Shown: positions 25,326-34,957 of the stretch, one piece after another | How the letters are laid out: the number at the start of each line of letters is the position of its first letter | Numbering within the stretch: position 1 is the stretch's first letter | Source of the DNA: CAYSPO01 sp964432945 | Lineage (GTDB): Bacteria > Bacillota > Clostridia > Tissierellales > Peptoniphilaceae | NCBI GenBank assembly: GCA_964432945.1 | Contig: CAYSPO010000001.1 | Location: 26,788 to 90,787, forward strand | DNA length: 64,000 bases | Reading direction: 5' to 3' | Program-made: the position numbers and the translations under genes | Notes under the pieces: model-generated | Database searches by the model: none | What the model was told of the DNA's origin: nothing | The model's input: only the letters and a program-made list of their open reading frames with translations

Positions 25326-26171
25326 ATGGAAAAAAACAAAAAAAATATTTCATCTTTTATTGTTCCAATGATAGCTCCAATATTATTTATAATATTGTGG
25401 GAGTTCCTTGCAATTAAAGTAGATAATAATGCAGTTCTTCCTAGAGTAACAAGAGTTGCCCAGCATTTTATTAATATAAATGAAGATATAATAGGAATAG
25501 GAACAATATCAAAAAACATCTTATATAGCTTAATAAGAGTTTTTATTGGATATATTTTAGCAATAATTATTGGTCTACCTCTTGGATTATTAATGGGATA
25601 CTCAAAGGGAGCTAAAGAATCTTTAAACTTATTTATAAGTATTTTTCAGCCAGTTCCTGCAATTGCTTGGAGACCTCTAGTTTTAGGGTGGTTTGGAGTA
25701 AGTTCACTTGCTACAATTTTAAAACTCGATTATGGACAAACTTATGCAATTATGGATAATTTTAAAATGTCTATGATATTTTTGATTTTTTTAGGGGCGT
25801 TTTTTCCAATATGGGGAAATACTATGTTTGGAGTAAGTAGTGTAAGAGATGTTTTAGTAGAAAGTGCTCAAGTATTAGGAGCAACAGAAAAAGATATTTT
25901 TCTTCATGTTCTATTACCTGGGGCAGGTCCAAATGTAGTTAATGGATTAAAGTCTGGTTTAACTGCAGCATGGAGCTGTTTGGTGGCAGCAGAGATGCTT
26001 CCTGGAAGTATGAGTGGATTAGGGTATCTTATAGCCCATGCTTATGAGCTGGCCAGAATGGATTTGGTAATCGTAGGGATAATATGTATAGGATTGATTG
26101 GTGCATTATTTGATGCAATATATAGTATGATATTTAATAAATATTTTGCTTGGCAAAGGCTTGTAAGGTAG
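25326..26171 (+). CDS. ABC transporter permease, SsuC/TauC type
   Basis: 281 residues, about six membrane segments. Family motifs: ILWEFLAIKVDNNAVLPR, FQPVPAIAWRPLVLGWFG, the coupling loop VESAQVLGATEKDIFLHVL and SCLVAAEMLPGSMSGLGYL. It has a modest insertion after GVSSLATILK. It aligns with the selenoprotein permease at 6768, and shows Ala where that protein has Sec208. Followed closely by its ATPase gene. Confidence 0.9.
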   Translation: MEKNKKNISSFIVPMIAPILFIILWEFLAIKVDNNAVLPRVTRVAQHFININEDIIGIGTISKNILYSLIRVFIGYILAIIIGLPLGLLMGYSKGAKESLNLFISIFQPVPAIAWRPLVLGWFGVSSLATILKLDYGQTYAIMDNFKMSMIFLIFLGAFFPIWGNTMFGVSSVRDVLVESAQVLGATEKDIFLHVLLPGAGPNVVNGLKSGLTAAWSCLVAAEMLPGSMSGLGYLIAHAYELARMDLVIVGIICIGLIGALFDAIYSMIFNKYFAWQRLVR

Positions 26172-26176
26172 ATAAT

Positions 26177-26950
26177 ATGAAAGAAACTGTATTTAAATTA
26201 AATAATATCGATAAATTATATAACCAAGGTGAACATAATGAAATTCAAGTTATAAAAGATTTTAATTTGGAGATAAAAGAAAAAGAATTTGTTTGTTTAA
26301 TAGGACCATCTGGTTGTGGGAAATCTACCTTACTAAGGATGCTTTCGGGGTTAGAAAGACCAAGTAATGGAGAAATTTATCACAGAAACGAAATTTTAAT
26401 GAAGCCAAAAAAAGATATAGGAATGGTTTTTCAAAATTATTCACTTATGCCATGGCTTTCTGTTGAAGATAATATAGCTTTAGGGTTAAAATTTCAAAAT
26501 CTTTCTCAAGAAAAGCAAAAAGAAATTGTAGATGAATATTTAAATATTATAGGTTTAAATAAATTCAGAAAAAATAAGCCTTACGAACTTTCAGGAGGAA
26601 TGCAGCAAAGAGTTGCAATAGCAAGATCTTTAGCTAATGATCCAGACATTGTACTAATGGATGAGCCTTTTGGAGCCCTTGATGCTTATACAAGGATACA
26701 GCTACAAAAAGAATTACTTAGAACTTGGGAAACTCATAAAAAGACGATAGTATTTGTAACTCATAGTGTAGATGAAGCTATATACTTAGCAGATAGAATA
26801 ATTATGATGAGTAAAGATAGTGGTAAAATCGCATTAGATATACAAGTGGACATGCCTAGAGAAAGAGATAGAGCTAATCCAAAATTTGCTCAATTAAATC
26901 AAGATTTGTTGAATGAATTAGAGAAATTAAATTCGAACACTCCTAGATAG
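26177..26950 (+). CDS. ABC transporter ATP-binding protein, SsuB/TauB type
   Basis: 257 residues from ATG 26177, five bases after the permease stop, with TAAGGTAG upstream; an in-frame TTG at 26150 lies inside the permease. Walker A GPSGCGKST, Q-loop FQNYSLMPWL, signature LSGGMQQRV, Walker B VLMDEPFGALD, switch VTHSVDEA. Energises the 23878-25326 importer. Ends before a bidirectional terminator shared with the convergent reductase gene. Confidence 0.92.
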   Translation: MKETVFKLNNIDKLYNQGEHNEIQVIKDFNLEIKEKEFVCLIGPSGCGKSTLLRMLSGLERPSNGEIYHRNEILMKPKKDIGMVFQNYSLMPWLSVEDNIALGLKFQNLSQEKQKEIVDEYLNIIGLNKFRKNKPYELSGGMQQRVAIARSLANDPDIVLMDEPFGALDAYTRIQLQKELLRTWETHKKTIVFVTHSVDEAIYLADRIIMMSKDSGKIALDIQVDMPRERDRANPKFAQLNQDLLNELEKLNSNTPR

Positions 26951-27000
26951 AATACTTTTATTTATTATTAATAAATAATATAAATATAGAATAAAAAGCA

Positions 27001-27035
27001 AAAAGTCCTTGGGCAAATCCAAGGACTTTTTTATT
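27001..27035. terminator. Bidirectional terminator between convergent genes
   Basis: 12-bp perfect stem AAAAGTCCTTGG (27001-27012) / CCAAGGACTTTT (27019-27030) with loop GCAAAT, A-tract on one side and T-tract on the other. Confidence 0.85.
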
Positions 27036-28203
27036 ATAGCATCTCTATAAAAGCAGATATACGCGTAGTTAATTGACCTTTATCATTATCTGAGTAGTCA
27101 GTTTCTATTTTCATATAAGGAATTCCTAAATCTTCTTTAATTCCTTTTTCCATTCTAACTGCTTCTATATTAAAAGTATGGCAAGATTGTAAAACTACAT
27201 CAATAACTCCATCAACTTCATATTTCTCGCAAAGCTCTTTTGTATGTTCCACTCTATTAGTGTTTGGAGACATAACAGCACAACTAATTTCAAGATACCT
27301 ATCAGAAATTGCTCTTAAGATATCATCAGCTTCAGGATCTATCATCATATTCATAGTACGTTCACCGCCGCAATTATCATTACTTACAATAACTGCACCA
27401 TTAGCTTCGATCACATTACATACCTTGTCTATAACTCCACCAGTTGGGCAGCCTGTAACTAATATTCTTTTATTTGAAGGATCTACAGGATAGATTCCAT
27501 TTTTATGATTTTCTAAAGCTTCTTCAATTGTATTATCTATTGTCTCTGTAACATCATTTACATCAAAACTGAATAGATTTTTTTGCATAGCTAGTGCAAC
27601 TTCGCTACCAGTAATAGCAGGAGGATTCATTCCTTGAAGGGCAAATAATTTTTTATATGCTTCTCTTTGTTTATTTCTTTTTCTAACTGCTTCTCTTAAA
27701 TCTTCATCAGTTATTTTTATGTCATAAATATTTTCTAACTTTTCTTTTAGAAGCTTACATTCCTCATACCAAGCATCACTTGCCCATTCTCTATTTTGAG
27801 CTTGAGGTAATTGCATTACATAAGTTTCTTTTATATCATTTAGAAGTTCATACATTTTTTTCTTTCCATCACAAGTAGTTTCACCTATGATTAAATCAGA
27901 AAACCAAGTATATGGGCAAGTTTCAGTATAAGCAAAGCCATATGTACTTTTGATAAGAGGACACATATTCTTAGGAAGAACTTTTTCTGCATCTGGAACA
28001 ACCGCATTTGACGTACCACAAAGCGCTACTCCAGAAGCTCCTGCTGCCTCTATAATTTCAAGAGGTGTATAAGAACAAAGGAAACCTACAACTCTTCCTC
28101 CATTTTCTTTGTATTCTTTTACATGAATAAATCCAGCTTGCCTAGCTTCTTCAAACTCATCAAAAGTCTTAGGTAAGACTTGTTTTTCTTTAACTTTATC
28201 CAA
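27034..28203 (-). CDS. Double-cubane-cluster reductase of the 2-hydroxyacyl-CoA dehydratase D family, copy 2
   Basis: 389 residues, minus strand, starting with TTG (28203-28201) behind AAGGTGA. Motifs match copy 1 nearly word for word: VGFLCSYTPLEIIEAAGAS, STYGFAYTETCPYTWFSD, VTGCPTGGVIDKV, SNDNCGGERTM, VLQSCHTFN. The two copies look like a recent duplication whose ends differ mainly in the central linker and N-terminus. They bracket the MalY gene and the ABC importer, both pointing leftward. As for copy 1, an ATP-dependent activator is not beside it and the substrate is unknown. Confidence 0.82.
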   Translation of the reverse strand: MDKVKEKQVLPKTFDEFEEARQAGFIHVKEYKENGGRVVGFLCSYTPLEIIEAAGASGVALCGTSNAVVPDAEKVLPKNMCPLIKSTYGFAYTETCPYTWFSDLIIGETTCDGKKKMYELLNDIKETYVMQLPQAQNREWASDAWYEECKLLKEKLENIYDIKITDEDLREAVRKRNKQREAYKKLFALQGMNPPAITGSEVALAMQKNLFSFDVNDVTETIDNTIEEALENHKNGIYPVDPSNKRILVTGCPTGGVIDKVCNVIEANGAVIVSNDNCGGERTMNMMIDPEADDILRAISDRYLEISCAVMSPNTNRVEHTKELCEKYEVDGVIDVVLQSCHTFNIEAVRMEKGIKEDLGIPYMKIETDYSDNDKGQLTTRISAFIEML

Positions 28204-28397
28204 AAAATCACCTTTTCTATATCTATAATTGTTTTTTCCTACATATAATATTATAAGACATAAAAATACAAGTATAATATTTTAATTTTGTATATATAAG
28301 TTAACAGATAAGCAAATCTAATCCATAGTTAAAAAAATATTTTATATACCTATGATATACTTAATAAAGATAATAAATTATAGATGAGAGGGAAATA

Positions 28398-30128
28398 ATG
28401 TTTAAAAAATACCTAGATCCATATAAGAAAGATATAAGTATTAATTTAGTAATTAAATCAATAGGAACATTAATGGAAATTTTATTACCTGCAATTTTAG
28501 CTTATATTATCGATACAGTTGTTCCACGTGAAGATAAAAACGCTATCATAATGGGTGGATTATTAATGGTAGTTATTGCTATAGTAGCTTGGATCTTGAA
28601 TATAATAGCTAACAGAATGTCTGCAAAGCTATCTACATCAATAATTTTTCAGTTAAGACAAGACTTGTTTTCTAAATCATTAAATTTATCACCTAGACAA
28701 GTGGATATGTTTGGAGCATCTTCTTTAGAATCGAGACTAACATCTGATACTTACACTGTCCACAGATTTTTAGCTGGATCTTTAAGAATGGGAATAAGAG
28801 TTTTACTAGTATTCTTTGGGGGTATATTTTTCTGTTTTGTTCTTAGCCCAAAGCTTGCTTCAATTCTAATTTTTATGATTATAGCGATTCTATTTTTTGT
28901 AGGTAGAATTTTTTCTAAAGGATTACCTTTATTTAGAGCTGTTCAAGAAAAGTTAGACAATATGGTTCAAATAATAAGGGAAAACATAAGTGGTATAAGG
29001 ATTATAAAAGCATTAAATAAAACAGATTATGAAAAAGAAAGATATAGTGAAGCTAACCATATATATAAAGATGTAGAAATATCTGCATCATATACTATGG
29101 CAGCTTTAAGGCCAGTAGTTAACTCTATTTTATTTACAGGTCTTGCTTTTGTTTTGGTATATGGATCTGTATTGGTTAAAAGAGGAGAAATAAATACAGG
29201 TGTAATAATGGCTTTTATGACATATTTTATTCAAATTACAAATTCTTTTATAGGTCTTAACTTTATCTTCAATATATACAATAGGGCTTCTGCTTGTTGG
29301 GATAGAATAGAAGAAGTATTAGTAACTCCTTTAGATGATAATCAACTTGAGAAAAAAGATACAGTTAAACTTCCAGAAGCCTCAGCTAGTGTACCGGAAA
29401 TAGAATTTAAGAATGTTTCTTTTTCATATCTTGGAGAAAAAAATAATCTGGAAAATATTAGCTTTAAGATATATCCTGGACAAACACTTGGAATTATGGG
29501 ATCTACGGGCTCAGGTAAAACAACTATAATTAGACTTATGCTAAGGCAATACGATGCAACAGAAGGTCAGGTGCTAATAAGAGGAGTAGATATAAAAGAT
29601 TTAGCTATAGAAGATATTAAAAGAATATTTTCAGGAGCTTTCCAAAGTGATTTCTTATATGCAGGAACAATTAGAGAAAATATTTCATTCGGTAGAGATT
29701 TAAGCCAAAGCGAAATTGAAGAAGCAGTTAGTTATGCAATGGCAAATGAATTTGTTTATGAAAAAGAAAATAATCTTGATTTTGAACTCGCATCAAAAGG
29801 AGTAAATCTTTCAGGAGGTCAAAAGCAAAGGCTTATTTTAGCGAGAGCTTTAGCTGCTAAGCCAGAAATTCTTATTCTTGATGACTCAACATCTGCCTTA
29901 GACTTTAAGACAGAATCAAAGGTTAGAAAGGTCTTAAAGGAAAATTTTGAAAATACCACTAGTATAATAATAGGACAAAGGGTGGCATCAGTTGCTGAGG
30001 CAGATCTTATATTAATTTTAAATGAGGGAAGATGTATAGCTTTAGGAAGCCACGAAGAATTGATGAAAGAAAGTCCTTTATATAAAGAAATATTCCAAAT
30101 GCAATTAGGGAAAGGGAGGGATATTTAA
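28398..30128 (+). CDS. Heterodimeric ABC exporter subunit with degenerate ATPase site
   Basis: 576 residues: six membrane helices (1-310) then the ATPase domain. Walker A GSTGSGKTT and signature LSGGQKQRL are normal, but Walker B is followed by Asp, not Glu (ILILDDSTSALD), and the switch residue is Gln (IIIGQRVASV). This is the usual pattern for the non-catalytic half of heterodimeric exporters such as BmrC or TM287. The partner gene starts on the last base of the stop (TAATG). Probable drug or lipid export; substrate unknown. Confidence 0.9.
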   Translation: MFKKYLDPYKKDISINLVIKSIGTLMEILLPAILAYIIDTVVPREDKNAIIMGGLLMVVIAIVAWILNIIANRMSAKLSTSIIFQLRQDLFSKSLNLSPRQVDMFGASSLESRLTSDTYTVHRFLAGSLRMGIRVLLVFFGGIFFCFVLSPKLASILIFMIIAILFFVGRIFSKGLPLFRAVQEKLDNMVQIIRENISGIRIIKALNKTDYEKERYSEANHIYKDVEISASYTMAALRPVVNSILFTGLAFVLVYGSVLVKRGEINTGVIMAFMTYFIQITNSFIGLNFIFNIYNRASACWDRIEEVLVTPLDDNQLEKKDTVKLPEASASVPEIEFKNVSFSYLGEKNNLENISFKIYPGQTLGIMGSTGSGKTTIIRLMLRQYDATEGQVLIRGVDIKDLAIEDIKRIFSGAFQSDFLYAGTIRENISFGRDLSQSEIEEAVSYAMANEFVYEKENNLDFELASKGVNLSGGQKQRLILARALAAKPEILILDDSTSALDFKTESKVRKVLKENFENTTSIIIGQRVASVAEADLILILNEGRCIALGSHEELMKESPLYKEIFQMQLGKGRDI

Positions 30129-31885
30129 TGGAAAAAGAAAATTTAAATACTAATAATAAAAGTTATAAAAGAACTATTAACGGTATAATTGAATATCTTA
30201 AACCTCATAAATCAAAACTATTTCTCCTAATTGTACTTTTAATTTCAGCAAATACAGTAGTTTTATTAGGTCCATACATGAGTGGGCTTGCTATTGACGC
30301 TATGGCTGAAGGAAAAGAAATAAATGAAGTAATTAAGTATTCTGTTTTTATGGCATTAGCCTATGTTGGAGCTGGTGGCTTGCAGTATATAATGTCTAGG
30401 TTAGTTGTTCGAGTTGCTCAAACAACAACTGCAACCATGAGACAAGATACATTTAATAAAATAGTAGAACTTCCTATTAGTTATATAGATACGCATCAGA
30501 CAGGAGACTTAGTTTCAAGGATTTCCTATGATTTAAATCTAGTTAATCAAGCTATTAACAATGATATTGTTCAGATGTTTGCTAGTGCTATTACAGTTAT
30601 AGGATCACTCGTAATGATGATTAGAATATCTCCAACTATGTCTTTGATATTTATTATATTAGTTCCAGTAACAGTTTTATTTACAGCTTATAGGATAAAA
30701 AAGACAAGACCTTTATTTTCAAAAAGATCAAAAAAGCTAGGAGAGATGAATGGCTATGTAGAAGAAATTTTACATGGACAAAAGACTATATCTTCTTATA
30801 ATAAAGAAGATTATTTCACCGAAGAATTTGAACATAGAAATAAAGATAGTATGGAGGCTTATTATCATGCAGATTATCAAGCATCTATTAACGGGCCATC
30901 TGTTTCTTTAATAACGAATCTTTCTTTAGCTCTAATATCAATGTTTGGCGCACTCCTTTTCCTAGATGGAAGGGTTAGTATAGGTAATTTAACATCTTTT
31001 ATTCTTTATTCTAGAAGATTTGCAGGACCAATAAATGAAATGGCAGCAGTTATAGCTGAACTTCAATCAGCCCTATCTGCAGGAGATAGAGTATTTAAAC
31101 TTTTAGATGAACCATCTGAGCCAAAGGATATAGAAAATGCAATAGACTTAAAAAATGTAGATGGAGAGATCGTATTTAACGATATCAAATTCTCCTATGA
31201 AGAAGATAAAAATATAATAAAAGACTTCTCAATAGATATAAAAGAAGGAGAACTGACAGCTATTGTTGGACCAACAGGTTCAGGTAAATCAACAATAATA
31301 AATTTATTAATGAGATTTTATGATCCACAAGATGGAGAAATTTTAATAGATGGAATACCTATAGAAAAGATAACAAGGAAAAGCTTAAGAGATTCATTTG
31401 CAATGGTGCTTCAAGATACTTGGTTTTTTAAAGGAACTATTAAAGAAAATATTGCATATGGGAGACCAGATGCAAGTGATGAGGAAATTAAAAAAGCTGC
31501 AGAAGCAGCTAATATAGCTAATTTTATTGAAAACCTACCTGATGGATATGACAGTATTATTTCAGATGGAGCAGGAAATTTATCTCAAGGTCAAAAGCAG
31601 CTTTTATCAATCGCAAGAGCTATGCTTATTGATGCTCCAATGTTAATTTTAGATGAAGCAACTTCAAATGTAGACTCAAAAACAGAAATAATAATACAAG
31701 AAGCAATGTCTAGATTAATAGAAGGTAGAACTTCCTTAGTGATTGCCTATAGATTATCTACAATAAAAAATGCAGATAATATTATCGTTCTCGTAGATGG
31801 GATAATAAGAGAAGAAGGTAATCATGAGGAGTTAATGGAAAATGAATCATATTATAGAGAACTTTATAGTTCTCAGTTTGCTTAA
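30128..31885 (+). CDS. Heterodimeric ABC exporter subunit, catalytic half
   Basis: 585 residues with six membrane helices and an ATPase domain: Walker A GPTGSGKST, Q-loop LQDTWFFKGT, signature LSQGQKQLL, Walker B with catalytic Glu LILDEATSNVD. The switch position, normally His in VIAHRLSTI, is Tyr here (VIAYRLSTI; codon TAT). Since the partner has Gln there, neither half has the switch histidine. Otherwise the protein is complete. Overlaps the partner by one base and is followed by a bidirectional terminator. Confidence 0.9.
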   Translation: MEKENLNTNNKSYKRTINGIIEYLKPHKSKLFLLIVLLISANTVVLLGPYMSGLAIDAMAEGKEINEVIKYSVFMALAYVGAGGLQYIMSRLVVRVAQTTTATMRQDTFNKIVELPISYIDTHQTGDLVSRISYDLNLVNQAINNDIVQMFASAITVIGSLVMMIRISPTMSLIFIILVPVTVLFTAYRIKKTRPLFSKRSKKLGEMNGYVEEILHGQKTISSYNKEDYFTEEFEHRNKDSMEAYYHADYQASINGPSVSLITNLSLALISMFGALLFLDGRVSIGNLTSFILYSRRFAGPINEMAAVIAELQSALSAGDRVFKLLDEPSEPKDIENAIDLKNVDGEIVFNDIKFSYEEDKNIIKDFSIDIKEGELTAIVGPTGSGKSTIINLLMRFYDPQDGEILIDGIPIEKITRKSLRDSFAMVLQDTWFFKGTIKENIAYGRPDASDEEIKKAAEAANIANFIENLPDGYDSIISDGAGNLSQGQKQLLSIARAMLIDAPMLILDEATSNVDSKTEIIIQEAMSRLIEGRTSLVIAYRLSTIKNADNIIVLVDGIIREEGNHEELMENESYYRELYSSQFA

Positions 31886-31888
31886 AAT

Positions 31889-31917
31889 AAAAAAAGACCA
31901 TAATGGTCTTTTTTTAT
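31889..31917. terminator. Bidirectional terminator between ABC exporter and MATE genes
   Basis: Stem AAAAAGACCA (31891-31900) / TGGTCTTTTT (31904-31913) with loop TAA, serving convergent genes. Confidence 0.82.
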
Positions 31918-33260
31918 TACTCGAATTCTAATTCTAAATCATTTAGTCTTCCCCTAAGAACAAGATAGAAAACTAGTCCTTTTAATATACTACTTATAGA
32001 CATTGACATCCATATCCCTAGAACACCAAAATATCTCATAAAGAAAAGAGCCATAGGTATTCTTAAAAGATTTAGAAGAGAACCAGCAACACCTGGAAAT
32101 CTGGTTTGTCCTATTCCATTAAAGACCCCACTAGATCCTGTTTCTATATTCATAAGAGGTTGGCTTACTCCTAAAATTATAAAGTATTTAACACCTAATT
32201 TTACTGCTTCAGGATCATTAGGAAGAAATATATTGAAAATTTCATTTCCAAAAAATATAAAAGCTAACATTACAACAGTTCCTGCAGCAAACATCATAGA
32301 TAAGGATTTTTTTGCCATTTCCCTTATTCTATCAAATTTTCTAGCTCCAAAGTTTTGGCCAGCGAATGCAGTTATTGCCGAAGCAAATCCTTCAGATGTT
32401 AACCAAGATATAGACTCTACTTGGCTTCCTACACTATATACTGCAATTGGCATAGAACCATAAATTGAAGTGAATTTATTTAATACCATGGTAACTATTG
32501 CTTGAATACCTGAGCTTAAAGCTCCTGGAATACCTAATTTTGTTATTTTCTTAAGTTCATCTAAGGATGGAGCTTGGGAATAGTTTGCATGATACAATAA
32601 ATCATTCTCTCTTATTATGAAAGTGATAAAAAGTATGGTTACTATAAATTGAGCAAAGACAGTTGCTATAGCTGCTCCAGTTATTCCTAAAGCAGGGATA
32701 GGCCCATATCCAAAGATTAGTACAGGATCTAGAATAATATTTGTTATAAGTCCTATTATGTTGTACTTAAATGGTGTAAGGGAATTTCCCATAGATCCAT
32801 AGCAAGCTGAAATAATTGGATTAAGGAATGTAAAGGCAAAACCAAGAGCAATTATAGTAAAGTAATCAAGACCCATTTGATGTACATTTGCTTCAAAATT
32901 ATATATTCCTATTAAAGATTCTCTAAAAGTTATACATAAGATTGAAAGAATTATACTCAAAAATACCCCATATTGCAGGGCATTTCTAAAAGATTTCTTG
33001 GTTTGTTCGTAGTCTCCTGCTCCATAAGATTGACTTCCTCTTATGCTAACGCCTATTTTAGGTATAAGCATAATTGAGTTTATTAGCCATACATATGTAC
33101 CAACAGTTCCTGCAGCTGCAACAGCATTAGTACCAAGCCGCCCTAACCACATCATATCAACTAGTGCGTATGTAACTTGAACAAATGATGTTGCCATCAG
33201 TGGCCAAGCTAATTTTAAAAGACTTGGCAATATTTTTTCTCTTAATAAATCTACTTTCAT
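31917..33260 (-). CDS. MATE-family multidrug efflux protein
   Basis: 447 residues on the minus strand, AGGTGATGAAATG start context. Twelve hydrophobic segments in two homologous halves: LAWPLMATSFVQVTYALVDM and GRLGTNAVAAAGT at the front, LGIPGALSSGIQAIVTMVLN in the second half, and FAGQNFGARKFDRIREMAKK, all typical of MATE (NorM/DinF) antiporters. Exports cationic drugs or related compounds using Na+ or H+. It is a single-gene unit converging with the ABC exporter operon. Confidence 0.92.
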   Translation of the reverse strand: MKVDLLREKILPSLLKLAWPLMATSFVQVTYALVDMMWLGRLGTNAVAAAGTVGTYVWLINSIMLIPKIGVSIRGSQSYGAGDYEQTKKSFRNALQYGVFLSIILSILCITFRESLIGIYNFEANVHQMGLDYFTIIALGFAFTFLNPIISACYGSMGNSLTPFKYNIIGLITNIILDPVLIFGYGPIPALGITGAAIATVFAQFIVTILFITFIIRENDLLYHANYSQAPSLDELKKITKLGIPGALSSGIQAIVTMVLNKFTSIYGSMPIAVYSVGSQVESISWLTSEGFASAITAFAGQNFGARKFDRIREMAKKSLSMMFAAGTVVMLAFIFFGNEIFNIFLPNDPEAVKLGVKYFIILGVSQPLMNIETGSSGVFNGIGQTRFPGVAGSLLNLLRIPMALFFMRYFGVLGIWMSMSISSILKGLVFYLVLRGRLNDLELEFE

Positions 33261-33478
33261 TTCATCACCTATTTTTATGCTAAGTGTTATTATAAATGAT
33301 TAAATGATTAAATGAAAGCTTTTATCAAATCAACTATAAAAAATTATTATAATTATAAAAGATTATAAAATATTCTAATATTTTTGAAATTTATTTTAAG
33401 TAATATATAATAGGATAAAGCGATAATTTAAATGTTATAATAGTAGAGTACTTGAGATTAGCAAAGAGGGGAGTTGTC

Positions 33479-34558
33479 ATGAAGAAATTAAAATATATTG
33501 GGGAAATTAATTCTAATGATAAAGTTTTAGATGTTTTTATTAAAGAAGATGATACTTTTTTTTATATTGAAAAACAAGCTTGCTCTCATTGCAAATCTTG
33601 TGATAATAAAAATAAAGAAGAAGAGTGGGGTAAATCCTTATTTAAGGACAAGGAATTAGAAAAAATCGTAAGGTTATCTTTAGATAATTATCCAGGAGAT
33701 TTAAATCAAAATCATTTAGATGAAATAGAAGAAATAGATTTTTCTGCAAGTGAGATTAGAGATTTTTCTGGGCTTGATAAGCTTAGAAATTTAAAAACGC
33801 TTCGACTTTGGTCTTGTCCAATGTTTTCTATATTTTTACACATTATTAAAAAATTTAAACAGTTAGAGTATATTGATTTAGGAAATTGTGATTTAAAAAA
33901 TATAAGTTGCGATACCTTTGAAGGATTAGAGAATCTAAAAGAAATTGCTTTAGATGACAATAACTTATATGAACTTCCTAATGACCTTTTTATTACTAAT
34001 AAAAACTTAAAATGGCTTCATGTAGATAACACAGGAGTTATAAACCTTGAGTTCTTAACAGGACTTGATAATCTTGAAGCTCTTTACGCTGAAGAAAATA
34101 GGATAACTAATATAAGAGGGTTAAGATATACCTCAAACTTGAAGACACTTAGGCTTTCTCATAATAAAATTAGAAATATAGATGCAATAAGGAGTCTTTA
34201 TAAACTAGAAAGACTACATATTGATAACAACCAAATAACAGATATCAGAGCTTTGGAATCTTTATCTAAGCTCAAAAGATTAAGAGCACATAATAACTCA
34301 ATTATCGATATACATTCATTAAAACCTTTAAAAAACATTGAAATTTTGAACTTAGATGATAATAAAATACAAGATATTTCACCGTTAAGATATAAAGTAA
34401 ATTTAGAGCAGCTCCAAATAAGAAATAATAAACTTAAAACAGTTGAGCCGCTCCATAAACTAAATAAACTAAAAGTTCTTTGCTTAGAAGGAAATAGATT
34501 AATAGATTTTAGTCATTTAGATGGTATATATGATGGACTTAAAAATAAAGATTTTTAA
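33479..34558 (+). CDS. Leucine-rich repeat protein, internalin-like repeats
   Basis: 359 residues from ATG 33479 (GAGGGGAG); TTG 33452 has no site. The N-terminus has no signal peptide and contains ACSHCKSCDNK, a small Cys cluster. From about residue 85, 21-22-residue repeats of the pattern LxxLxxLxLxxNxIxDIxxL follow (for example LERLHIDNNQITDIRALESL). The absence of export or anchor sequences suggests a cytoplasmic role in protein binding. No neighbour explains its function. Confidence 0.75.
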   Translation: MKKLKYIGEINSNDKVLDVFIKEDDTFFYIEKQACSHCKSCDNKNKEEEWGKSLFKDKELEKIVRLSLDNYPGDLNQNHLDEIEEIDFSASEIRDFSGLDKLRNLKTLRLWSCPMFSIFLHIIKKFKQLEYIDLGNCDLKNISCDTFEGLENLKEIALDDNNLYELPNDLFITNKNLKWLHVDNTGVINLEFLTGLDNLEALYAEENRITNIRGLRYTSNLKTLRLSHNKIRNIDAIRSLYKLERLHIDNNQITDIRALESLSKLKRLRAHNNSIIDIHSLKPLKNIEILNLDDNKIQDISPLRYKVNLEQLQIRNNKLKTVEPLHKLNKLKVLCLEGNRLIDFSHLDGIYDGLKNKDF

Positions 34559-34626
34559 TCTTTTATATAAAAAGTCTTTGAATTAAAATTATGGAATATT
34601 AATTATAATAGAGTATAAATTAAAAG

Positions 34627-34660
34627 AGCTTTTATAGTAGTCTATAAAAGCTTTTTTTAG
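34627..34660 (+). terminator. Terminator after LRR gene
   Basis: 11-bp perfect stem AGCTTTTATAG (34627-34637) / CTATAAAAGCT (34642-34652), loop TAGT, then seven T. Confidence 0.85.
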
Positions 34661-34957
34661 TGATTACATTTTTAAAATAAACTAATTATTATCAGGGGTT
34701 TTATAGATGATTCATATTAAGTTCTGAAGAAGATTAAGAATAAATAGAGATTTTAAGATTTTATTTAACTCTTATAAATTATATAAAAGCAGATTTTATG
34801 TCGTATTAGTGTTTTAAATATATCCCTGTTAAGAGCATAGGAATATATAATACTATTATTTTGTTATTGTAATATTTAATATGAATGTGTAATTTATCAA
34901 ATTCACTAGTTAAAGTGATATACTTTATATTGAATATTATAATAACTAGGAGGGCTT
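34661..34957. other. Intergenic region before the wall-bound rhodanese gene
   Basis: AT-rich with no credible reading frame. It should carry the promoter of 34958; TATATTG and TATACT-like hexamers are present near 34915 but not convincing. The ribosome site ACTAGGAGG lies at its end. Nothing else seen. Confidence 0.45.
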
